Positions 25,309-33,303 of a stretch of DNA of 42,422 bases are shown one piece after another; the stretch's first letter is position 1, and each line of letters starts with the position of its first letter. The notes below the pieces were generated by a model, which worked only from the letters and a program-made list of their open reading frames with translations, searched no databases and was not told the origin of the DNA. Made by a program: the position numbers and the translations under genes. This DNA comes from a virus. The stretch spans positions 1 to 42,422 of IMG/VR virus record IMGVR_UViG_3300031162_000807. The stretch is one strand, 5' to 3'.

Positions 25309-25509
25309 ATGTCGGAGATTAGTACAGATTCAAATGCGGTGATTAATGATTTGCTGGATCAGATTAAGCAGCTTATCGCAGCTAATACGGTGTTGAGGGT
25401 TAACGTAGCTACAGCCGTGGAGAGAATTGAGATGCTAGAGAAAGAGCTTATCAAAGCTGCTGGGGAGGCAAAGCGGGCGGCAGCTCCTGAAATCCAACAG
25501 AATGATTAA
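25309..25509 (+). CDS. Small coiled-coil protein
   Basis: A 66-residue acidic-to-neutral helical protein with a heptad pattern (LLDQIKQLIAANTVLRVNVA, VERIEMLEKELIKAAGEAKR), probably a coiled-coil dimer. The start is ATG 25309 after AGAAAGAG; the open frame to 25249 overlaps the previous gene and lacks a ribosome site. It overlaps the next gene by eight bases. The function is unknown; such small coiled coils are often assembly or anti-host factors. Confidence 0.6.
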   Translation: MSEISTDSNAVINDLLDQIKQLIAANTVLRVNVATAVERIEMLEKELIKAAGEAKRAAAPEIQQND

Positions 25510-25837
25510 GGAGCTAGAATGGAACGTTGACGGGCATCGCATTCTTTTAAATCTCAATAAAACTAGTTTTGATGTTTCGCCAGGTATTTGCCCTCATGGC
25601 GGGGGTGTAGACGCCCCCTGTTACCATGAGGGAATTTCTGCGTGTGTGGTTAATTATTTTGTAAATATTTTTGGGTTAGAATGTAATGCTGGAACTGTTG
25701 CAGCCGAGCCTAGCTTAGAGATTGCGTGGGTGATTGTGGATGAAAATAAATGGGACATTGACTTGGTAAATTTGTCGTTTATCCCTGTGACCGACCCTTA
25801 TTTCGCTGACTGGTATAAAGAAGTTTCTTCGAGCTAG
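25502..25837 (+). CDS. Hypothetical protein with Cys/His pair
   Basis: A 111-residue protein beginning inside the end of the previous gene. Notable is GICPHGGGVDAPCYHEGISA (Cys, His, Cys, His), which could bind a metal, but the spacing matches no family I know. The C-terminal half has a strand pattern (LEIAWVIVDENKWDIDLVNL). It is the last gene before the baseplate operon promoter. Confidence 0.6.
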   Translation: MIKELEWNVDGHRILLNLNKTSFDVSPGICPHGGGVDAPCYHEGISACVVNYFVNIFGLECNAGTVAAEPSLEIAWVIVDENKWDIDLVNLSFIPVTDPYFADWYKEVSSS

Positions 25838-25843
25838 TACTGT

Positions 25844-25870
25844 TTGTCCACGTCAATTTTTCGGTAGAAT
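25844..25870 (+). promoter_or_regulatory. Probable promoter for the second baseplate operon
   Basis: TAGAAT (25865-25870) preceded by CGG, with TTGTCC (25844-25849) at a short 15-base spacing. It lies in the 60-base gap before the gp25-like gene, which has a strong GGAGG at 25889-25893. Confidence 0.5.
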
Positions 25871-25897
25871 GTATATGAAGGCTTTTATGGAGGAAAC

Positions 25898-26200
25898 ATG
25901 GCTGAGTTTGTTATGTCTTATCCGTTTAGTATGGATCTGGTGAATCGTAGATTGAAAACCGTTAATACCGATACGGACACGTATAAGGCCCAGCAGATTT
26001 CTGCGTTTCTTAAATCACGAAAAGATGAGCGAGTTTTAATGCCTGAGTTTGGTATTAGCGATCCGTTGTTTGACACGTTTGATGCTGCAGGGTTTAGTTC
26101 TGATTTTGTAGATTTTTATCCATCTTCTATAAAGCTCACTAACGTGAATATTTTGAAGCGTGGGGGAGTGGTTTCTGATGTTCGTGTCGAGTTTGATTAG
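25898..26200 (+). CDS. Baseplate wedge protein, gp25-like
   Basis: A 100-residue protein of the T4 gp25 / gpW class, the small lysozyme-fold-like wedge subunit that starts sheath polymerisation. Typical features are QISAFLKSRKDERVLMPEFG followed by ISDPLFDTF, which match the conserved E-R-x-M-x-P-x-F-G core with a phage-specific spacing. It is directly followed by baseplate J, as in most contractile systems. Confidence 0.85.
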   Translation: MAEFVMSYPFSMDLVNRRLKTVNTDTDTYKAQQISAFLKSRKDERVLMPEFGISDPLFDTFDAAGFSSDFVDFYPSSIKLTNVNILKRGGVVSDVRVEFD

Positions 26201-26213
26201 CAAGGGGTAGCCA

Positions 26214-27821
26214 ATGGCGTCATCACCTGATGTAAGTAGCTATGTTGATTTAACCGTTTATGACGAAGACCCTGTCAGCATTTTAAATGATATTTTGTCA
26301 AGCGCTCGGGGGCTGCTACCTGGATGGCAGCCTGAGGCTGGGCAGATTGAAGTAGTATTGGCGGAGGCGTTTGCTAACCGAACTTCTCAGTTGGCGGCGG
26401 CTATTAACCGGCTACCTTCGGCTACTACAGAAGTTCTGCTGCAACTTTTTGGCGTTACGCGCAGCGACGGTGCAAACGCTACTGCGACGCTAGACATCCA
26501 GCTGTTTGCTGATACAACATTGTACGAGGGAACACAGTTTTTGTATTATGATGAGGGCGAGGCGAGGTCGTTTGTTTTTAAGCTGGACGATGATTTAGCT
26601 GGTGTGGCTGGATTAAACTCCGGAGTGGCGGTAACAGCAGATTCTGTGGGTACTGCGTATAACTCTAGCACCGCTGTTGGTCGGGGTTTAGCGCTGTTGA
26701 CCAGTAACGACAGGTTTGAGTCTGCTGTTTTTGCAACGAACCCTACCACTGGGTTAGATGCAGAAACTGATCAAGAGTATTTTACTCGGGGCACCACGTT
26801 GTTGGCTAGTTACACGACTGCGTCTGCTACGGCGTCGCAAATCAAGTTTTATGTTTCTTCCAGCAAAAACTACGTCAACAGAGTAGAGGTGTTTAATCGT
26901 CGGCGCTATCGTGATCGGGATACAACAGCGGCAGGGTATAGCACGCACGATGGAGCGATGCTGATTGCTGTGGCGGATAGAGTCAGTACAGGTGCTTCCG
27001 CTGGGGTTGAAGTTCCTGTGTCTGCAAATAATTTGTCTGATTTGTATACGTCTGTTGTTGAACGTATTCCGTCAGGATTGACGGTTGATGTCATGTCTGC
27101 AGAGTTGGCGTCTGTGGATGTAACGGTGACGGTTGTGAAGAAGTCAGGTACGGTTGCGTCCACGGTGCGTTCTGATATTGAGGCGGCGCTTGCTGCTTAT
27201 TTAGATCCTAACGTTTGGGATTGGTCTCAAAACGTGGTCCGCCAAAATGAACTTATTGCTTTAATTGACGGTGTGTCTGGTGTTGACTATATTCAGTCGT
27301 TGACTTTAGACGGAACTACTGTCATTGGTTCTAATAATATTGGCTATTACACCACATCAGGTGGAACAAAAACTACGGTAAATTTGGATATTTCTGGGGT
27401 GGCTCCAGATTCACCCCCAGGGTATGATGTCGGGCAGTTAAGCTTTTATTATGTGGATGCTGATGAGACTACTCCAGTGCTGTACGAGTTCACTAATGCT
27501 GCGTCTGTTGTCATTACAGGAGGGGCCGCTACTAATCAACCGTTTGAAGCGGTAGCTAATGGTTTATTGTACAACGATACTAATAATGGCGGAAAGGTGG
27601 ATCCAGCGGCAACCTACCCCGGTACTGGCTCAGCAGGCGCAGGAAGTCCCGCTACGCTTGGACAAGCTACTCTTAGTTCCGGCAGTGCGTTTACTGGAGG
27701 TAGCGACGATACTAATCAGTTCACTGTGTTGAATGGGACGGGAAGTGTAGACAGCGATGTGACACTCCGCAATTTGGGAACGCTTGTAACATACGGCACT
27801 TTGAACATTACCGTAACGTAG
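26214..27821 (+). CDS. Baseplate J-like wedge protein
   Basis: A 535-residue protein of the baseplate J / T4 gp6 class, which forms the wedge ring around the hub. Diagnostic parts are DILSSARGLLPGWQPEAGQI and EVVLAEAFANRTSQLAAAIN at the N-terminus, the GVTRSDGANATATLDIQLFA strand region and GLDAETDQEYFTRGTTLLAS, followed by VDVTVTVVKKSGTVASTV and LIALIDGVSGVDYIQSL. The last 130 residues (from about 400) are an added Gly/Thr/Asn-rich domain not found in short J proteins, possibly a peripheral attachment site. AAGGGG precedes the start. Confidence 0.9.
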   Translation: MASSPDVSSYVDLTVYDEDPVSILNDILSSARGLLPGWQPEAGQIEVVLAEAFANRTSQLAAAINRLPSATTEVLLQLFGVTRSDGANATATLDIQLFADTTLYEGTQFLYYDEGEARSFVFKLDDDLAGVAGLNSGVAVTADSVGTAYNSSTAVGRGLALLTSNDRFESAVFATNPTTGLDAETDQEYFTRGTTLLASYTTASATASQIKFYVSSSKNYVNRVEVFNRRRYRDRDTTAAGYSTHDGAMLIAVADRVSTGASAGVEVPVSANNLSDLYTSVVERIPSGLTVDVMSAELASVDVTVTVVKKSGTVASTVRSDIEAALAAYLDPNVWDWSQNVVRQNELIALIDGVSGVDYIQSLTLDGTTVIGSNNIGYYTTSGGTKTTVNLDISGVAPDSPPGYDVGQLSFYYVDADETTPVLYEFTNAASVVITGGAATNQPFEAVANGLLYNDTNNGGKVDPAATYPGTGSAGAGSPATLGQATLSSGSAFTGGSDDTNQFTVLNGTGSVDSDVTLRNLGTLVTYGTLNITVT

Positions 27822-27834
27822 TTGAGGTTTTCTT

Positions 27835-30800
27835 ATGGGACATAGGATCTTTAACGCTTTTTCTACACTGCAAGCCGATTTCGGTACTGGCTTTACAGCT
27901 GATTACGGGGGATGGACGTTAACGTCTGGATCTGCGGATCTTCAGTTTTTGGCGAGCCAAGGCTTTTACAACAAATATATTCCTGGCGACGATTACGATT
28001 ATCTTGTTGGCAATTCTTTGTTGGTAAAATCAGCAGCGATCCAATCCGATGTGGTTATCGAGTCTCCATTTGTTGACGGAGTGGAGGGACGAAACTATTT
28101 AATTAGTGTGGCTTTGGGTTCATCTACAGACACAGAAGCAGTTGTGTCAGTTGACTATTATACGTCGTTATCAGACACTGCTCCGGTAGCTAGTACCGAA
28201 AACCAGACGATTACGATGGACGCTGGCAAGTACGGTAGAGTCTATCAAGGCTTTACTGCCGCTGCCAGTATTGATACAGGTAGCCCCATGCTGATGAAAG
28301 TAAAAATTACTTTATCGGGGCAAAGCGCTTCCAACTTGGCTGTGGGCGACACTCTGCTCGTGTACGATCCGATAGTGTGCGAAGATCATTACGCAGGCTA
28401 TGGCAGGCTGTCTTATCTGTTTTATACAGATTTGCCAGCGTTTATGCGGTTGGACGATCAGAATATTGCTGAGATAACTAAGAGCGCTCAGATCCCGTTT
28501 CCTTTGAAACGTTTCGTTGAGTCTATGGCGCAGCCTGCTGATGACCTTACCGATTTGACTGTGTCTTTTCAGTACACTCGTGCGACAGAAGGCACGGAAA
28601 GCAAATCGTCGCTAACTGATCCCGACACGGCAGAGCCTATATATTTGTTTTGGCTAGCATCTATTACCGCCACGACTCTATTGTCGTCTTCCGCAGGTTT
28701 TACGCCGTGGATTGCTTTGGAGGCCAACGATCCGATTAGTCCGCCTAGTCCGGGTGAATGGGAGGACTGGAATGCTTTTGCTGATTGGCTGGAGCTTCAA
28801 AGCCTTAACCCTGACTTTTTTAATACGGTGCAAGGGTTCCGAGATCAAATTAGAACAGGATTTTCTGGTATAAGCGCTGGGCGACTTGATATTATTGAGG
28901 AGTATCTGCGCACGCTGTTAGATTCGTCTGATCCGGCTAATGCGGTTGTAGAGGTTGTTGAAGGCGCAAAAGATAATCCGTTTAGAGTTTCTCTGTTAGT
29001 TGATCCTGCAGTTGATCCTGATCCGGGCGGGACTCTGATTACCGATGCAGCGAATCAAAGTTTGGCTGCAGGTTCGGTTGCTGCTAAAGTTTCTCAAGTC
29101 ATAGATTCTGGCGAGGCTGCGTACGACTTTAGTAAACTAGTGTACCCTGGGACATACTCTACGGCCAGTGCGGGCGGAGTAGTGGTGTATGGGCAGTCGT
29201 TTGTTTCAGATAAATCAAATTTTGCTAGGCATATTTTACTCAACGAAACTGCGGCATCAACAACTATTCCTGAGCTAGGGGGCGGTATAGGGGACGCTCA
29301 TTATAGCGGCGGGTCACAATACTATTACGGCGATACGTCTGCTTCTACCTACGGGTCTATAACGAGTGCGTCTGCCACGATTGTGGACTTAGGCGGATCT
29401 ACCGCAGGGTATGATTTAATTTTTGTGCTGACTGATATTACGACAGTGACTGCTGCGTTAGATACTGCGGGAGATGGGGGCAACACGCCTGCCGACTGGT
29501 TGTACCGCAGGAAGCATTTGTTAGCTTGTGGTACTGACTTGGCTGGAAACGATAACGATTGGGCGGTGTATCTAGTGGCGGGTGAAACACCCGGACCGGA
29601 TCTGGATATTCGGTTGATGCTGATTGACGGGTACGAGGCGGTAGGTGCTACTAATTACGCCGTGTCTGGTCCTATTGATTTTAATAGGATCGGGGCTACA
29701 GGCCAGTATGCGTTAAGGGTGTCTCGCTCAGCTTTAGATACTACTGCTGTAGTTTCGTTTTACGCACAGTCGAGATTGCATGACGATTGGGAGGCTAACT
29801 CTGTCGGCACTGCAGTTATCACACCTACTTCAGCGTCTGCAACTGCCCCCGGTATTCAAATCTTGGGGGAGCTTAACGCTACCGATAACTGGGCGGACGC
29901 CGCCCCAGTGTCTTGTGCCCTTAAACGGGTAATGCTGTTTAACTCTCCTATCGTCTTTAGCGGCACATCCGACACATCTACAACAGATCATGCTTACGTT
30001 GACGGTGGTGCTGTTGATGACTTCGGAATGTATGAATATGTTCCAACATTAGATGTTGATTTATCCGCACTAGCCACTTACACGGGTGAGTTTAATGCTC
30101 CGGCGAGCGACGGCACAACAGTGACTATGACTGTCAATCAGGCAGCCACGAATGATTTCGATGTTCTGGGTATGAGGCAATTGGCTGCTGCGGATGTGTG
30201 GTATTTTGGTGCTGCAGCGTCTGGGGGCGATACGTTGTCTATTGACGGGCTGTCGGCTTCTACGGCGTATAGAGTCATTCCTACTGTTGTAGATACTTCT
30301 GATGGTTCTACATCTACCGCAAGTTTTACTGATTTTACTACTGATGGTTCAGGAGTGTTGACTATCAGTGCGCAGGATGACTATGATGGTGGATCGGCGT
30401 TGTATCAGGGTATTACTGTAACGCAGATTGATGTTCAGCCTAGTGGCGGTGGCGCTAGTGTGGCTACGTTTTTGCCGTCTACTATTCCGTCTAGGGGAAT
30501 TATTGGCGCTGATTCAGTTACTCCTGCTAATACGTGGACTTTGACGAGGAACTATCCGGGGTCGTCTACTATTGCGTATGCTCCGAGTCAGGTTGTTAAT
30601 CGAGATATTTTGCATGCGTATGAGGGTTCTCCGTATATGTATAATGTTCCTAGGGTAGAGACTTACCATCCGTTTTCGGTGTTGTTGCAGGTTAGGCGTT
30701 TTTGGACGACCGGCACTTACGATATTTTTCGCTTAGAGAATGCTGATGGTCAGGGTTTGTGTGTGTTTTATGATGGTCGGTATGTTTCAGCTACGTTTAC

Positions 30801-32490
30801 GGATGGTATCAATACTGAGACTGTGACGTGGCTGGAGGCGCCGTCGTTTGGTGAGTGGCATTTGCTTACTATTCGTCGTGATCTTGTTAATGGTTTGGGG
30901 ATGGTTGTTGATGCTCATGTGAGTACTGAGGTTACTGCGGCAACGTCGGTTGTTTCTACGTTTACTGCGGTTACGGATACGGTGAGTTTTGGGCAGGGAG
31001 TGAATGGCGAGTTTAATGCGCGCTTTGGTTTGTCAGCGTTTGGTTATTTTGATCGTCGTTTATCTGATTCTGAGATTGGGTTGTTGCCGTTGGAGTTGGA
31101 TGTGTATGCGCATGTGCCGTTCTCGCCGCTTGACCTGTCTCCGGTGTTGTGGCTGGATGCGTCTGATACGTCTACTATTTCCGAGACGGCTGGTGCTGTC
31201 GATACTTGGTCAGATAAGTCCGGCAACGGCAACGACGTGACGGAGGCGACAGGTTCGTATCAGCCGACGACGGGCGCAAGCACACTAAACGGGTTGAATG
31301 TTATAGATTTCCCATCTTCATCATTAGGAAACGCTTCGTATGCTGTTTCGCAGCCGTTTACTGTGTTTCTTGTATCTGAACCAGACGGCAATCATAATAG
31401 TAGCTTTTTGTTTGACGAAATTAATTTGACTACAAGGGTCACTATGAATCACATTAGTGGTATTAACACGGTTCGCATAGATGCTGGAACTACTCTAGAT
31501 TCTGGCGTGGTGTTGTCAGCAGCTACGGCGACGTTGTACCGGGCAACGTTCAACTCTACTTCGTCGTCAATCTTTGTTGATGGTTCATCCGTGGCGTCTG
31601 GAGATGCTGGTACGAACGATTTAGATAGTGGGATTCGCATTGGTAGCGGATGGAATAAAAATAATGGTTATCCCGGCGCTATTGCTGAGATCATTTTTGT
31701 AAACGGCACCCTGTCAGCGCAGCAGATCAGCGACACCGAAGCGTATCTGGCTGACAAGTGGGGGCTAACGCCTCCGCCGTTCTCGCCGCTTGACCTCAGC
31801 CCGGCCGTGTGGCTCGACGCGTCCGACACTGGCACGATCACGCTCGCTTCCGGTTCTAGCGTCTCAAATTGGGCAGACAAATCTGGCAACGGTTACGACA
31901 TGGGGCAACTGACGGCGATTAATCAGCCGGATAGCGGAACCCGCACTCTCAATAGCCTGAACGTTCTTGACTTTGATGGCTCTAATCATTTCTTAGATGG
32001 CGGCGACGTCCTCGATCTAGGAACAAACTCTGTTTCAACATTCGCTGTCATACAATTCGACACGACAGGCCAGGGCGCTCCCTACGGCAAACATATCGCC
32101 GGATCTACTGATGGCCGTTACGGTTTGTTGAGAGATTCCGGACTTCTGTCTTCTGTGTATGATCAAGATGTTGGATCTACAGGTACCGCAACCGTCGCCA
32201 ATACGTCAACGGCCGTAATGTTAGTGTCAACGATTGTCGACAGGAATGGTGCTTCTTCAACCAATAAGATTCGGATCGACGGAGCAGAAGTAGCGTCGAA
32301 ATCGTTTACTGATCCTGGTACTTCGTGGGACACGAATGCGCCGTGGCGTGTTGGACGCTATGGGACCAGTACTAGCTGGGATTTCGACGGCGTTGTCGCT
32401 GAAGTGGTGTTGCTTTCTAGAACTGCTACTGCGCAAGAAATTACTGACACCGAAACGTACCTGGCGAACAAGTGGGGAATCACGCTGTAA
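27835..32490 (+). CDS. Large baseplate wedge/appendage protein with two C-terminal lectin-like domains
   Basis: A 1551-residue protein following baseplate J, where gpI (T4 gp7-like) is expected. Near residue 190 the segment LSYLFYTDLPAFMRLDDQ, then PFPLKRFVESMAQPADDLTD, fits the tail-protein-I pattern, so the N-terminal part probably binds the wedge. The rest is beta-rich with several domains, including an extracellular-type segment near residues 1060-1090 (WEAPSFGEWHLL). From residue about 1090 two LamG/concanavalin-like modules occur in tandem (SPVLWLDASDTST...DKSGNGNDV and SPAVWLDASDTGT...DKSGNGYDM), usually glycan-binding. It is a probable host-recognition arm fused to the wedge. The second module is GC-richer than the first. 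Confidence 0.68.
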   Translation: MGHRIFNAFSTLQADFGTGFTADYGGWTLTSGSADLQFLASQGFYNKYIPGDDYDYLVGNSLLVKSAAIQSDVVIESPFVDGVEGRNYLISVALGSSTDTEAVVSVDYYTSLSDTAPVASTENQTITMDAGKYGRVYQGFTAAASIDTGSPMLMKVKITLSGQSASNLAVGDTLLVYDPIVCEDHYAGYGRLSYLFYTDLPAFMRLDDQNIAEITKSAQIPFPLKRFVESMAQPADDLTDLTVSFQYTRATEGTESKSSLTDPDTAEPIYLFWLASITATTLLSSSAGFTPWIALEANDPISPPSPGEWEDWNAFADWLELQSLNPDFFNTVQGFRDQIRTGFSGISAGRLDIIEEYLRTLLDSSDPANAVVEVVEGAKDNPFRVSLLVDPAVDPDPGGTLITDAANQSLAAGSVAAKVSQVIDSGEAAYDFSKLVYPGTYSTASAGGVVVYGQSFVSDKSNFARHILLNETAASTTIPELGGGIGDAHYSGGSQYYYGDTSASTYGSITSASATIVDLGGSTAGYDLIFVLTDITTVTAALDTAGDGGNTPADWLYRRKHLLACGTDLAGNDNDWAVYLVAGETPGPDLDIRLMLIDGYEAVGATNYAVSGPIDFNRIGATGQYALRVSRSALDTTAVVSFYAQSRLHDDWEANSVGTAVITPTSASATAPGIQILGELNATDNWADAAPVSCALKRVMLFNSPIVFSGTSDTSTTDHAYVDGGAVDDFGMYEYVPTLDVDLSALATYTGEFNAPASDGTTVTMTVNQAATNDFDVLGMRQLAAADVWYFGAAASGGDTLSIDGLSASTAYRVIPTVVDTSDGSTSTASFTDFTTDGSGVLTISAQDDYDGGSALYQGITVTQIDVQPSGGGASVATFLPSTIPSRGIIGADSVTPANTWTLTRNYPGSSTIAYAPSQVVNRDILHAYEGSPYMYNVPRVETYHPFSVLLQVRRFWTTGTYDIFRLENADGQGLCVFYDGRYVSATFTDGINTETVTWLEAPSFGEWHLLTIRRDLVNGLGMVVDAHVSTEVTAATSVVSTFTAVTDTVSFGQGVNGEFNARFGLSAFGYFDRRLSDSEIGLLPLELDVYAHVPFSPLDLSPVLWLDASDTSTISETAGAVDTWSDKSGNGNDVTEATGSYQPTTGASTLNGLNVIDFPSSSLGNASYAVSQPFTVFLVSEPDGNHNSSFLFDEINLTTRVTMNHISGINTVRIDAGTTLDSGVVLSAATATLYRATFNSTSSSIFVDGSSVASGDAGTNDLDSGIRIGSGWNKNNGYPGAIAEIIFVNGTLSAQQISDTEAYLADKWGLTPPPFSPLDLSPAVWLDASDTGTITLASGSSVSNWADKSGNGYDMGQLTAINQPDSGTRTLNSLNVLDFDGSNHFLDGGDVLDLGTNSVSTFAVIQFDTTGQGAPYGKHIAGSTDGRYGLLRDSGLLSSVYDQDVGSTGTATVANTSTAVMLVSTIVDRNGASSTNKIRIDGAEVASKSFTDPGTSWDTNAPWRVGRYGTSTSWDFDGVVAEVVLLSRTATAQEITDTETYLANKWGITL
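31116..32490 (+). repeat. Duplicated lectin-module junction (identical 21-bp copies)
   Basis: The same 21-base sequence (GCCGTTCTCGCCGCTTGACC followed by T) occurs at 31116-31136 and 31776-31796, at the start of each LamG-like module. Downstream the modules agree in protein motifs but differ in codon style: the second is GC-rich (GCGTCCGACAC-like codons), the first T-rich. A short identical junction with diverged cargo suggests module exchange by homologous recombination. Confidence 0.75.
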
Positions 32491-32568
32491 ACAACAACCT
32501 AATTACGCTCAACGCTAGCAGACGTAACAGACAATACCTAGTACACTATAGTTGAAGGAGGTTTTAAT

Positions 32569-33303
32569 ATGGCCGTATCACAAACAAATCGTTTTGCGAT
32601 TTACAAGTGGAGTAGTGGAGCTGACCCGCTTACTCGGGAACACATGGATACATCTCATGACAATATTGAGACTCGTGCAGCGGGTTATTCCCAGGCGGTG
32701 ACTCGTCCTGCCGCAAGTACAGCGTATCAAGGGTTTTTTCATTTTTCTGCGACAAATGTTTTGTCGTACTGTGATGGGTCGGCCTGGTATGATTTAGGTA
32801 ATCCGGCTAATACGAGCGGTGAGATTGGTATTATTGACGGGACCGCTTCTGCTGGTTCGCTGGATGCTGTGTCACGGGCAGATCACAAGCACGCTATAGC
32901 ACCTAACACGATTACTCAAGCTATGCTTGCTCCGGGTGTTATTGACACGGCCGAGCTTGCAGATTTGTCGATAACTACATCAAAAATTGCTAACGACCAA
33001 GTAACTTACGCTAAGATGCAGAACGCTGGTTCTAATGTTGTTTTGGGTAATGCTGGGTCTGCGGGTGATCTTGAAGAGATCGCTGCTGCTACTAACACCG
33101 TGTTGCGGCGTGTTGCAGGTGATTTAGGTTTTGGTAAGGTTGAGACAGCCCATATTACTGACGGTGCTGTGACTGATGTTAAAATTACGAGCACGAAGTT
33201 TGCGGATATGTCTGGTTCTGATGATTCAGGCCGAAAAATTAGCGTGTCTGCGAATGCGCCGTCTAATCCGACTGTTGGCGATTTGTGGGTTAATACGGCG
33301 TGA
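32569..33303 (+). CDS. Tail appendage protein (linker fibre)
   Basis: A 244-residue protein with an N-terminal module seen in phage fibres (NRFAIYKWSSGADPLTREH), an SAWYDLG motif, and a middle part built of short TQAMLAPGVIDTAELADLSI-type repeats (I-T-x-x-M-L) typical of slender trimeric fibres. The end (PSNPTVGDLWVNTA) is a common C-terminal DLWV tag. It has a very strong ribosome site, AAGGAGGT (32555-32562). The next gene starts at GTG overlapping its stop, so both products are probably made in similar amounts and form one appendage. Confidence 0.7.
   Translation: MAVSQTNRFAIYKWSSGADPLTREHMDTSHDNIETRAAGYSQAVTRPAASTAYQGFFHFSATNVLSYCDGSAWYDLGNPANTSGEIGIIDGTASAGSLDAVSRADHKHAIAPNTITQAMLAPGVIDTAELADLSITTSKIANDQVTYAKMQNAGSNVVLGNAGSAGDLEEIAAATNTVLRRVAGDLGFGKVETAHITDGAVTDVKITSTKFADMSGSDDSGRKISVSANAPSNPTVGDLWVNTA

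Noticed and set aside
32547-32552. TATAGT as a -10 for the gene at 32569.
   Set aside because: Transcription would start within the Shine-Dalgarno (32555-32562), and no -35 is present.
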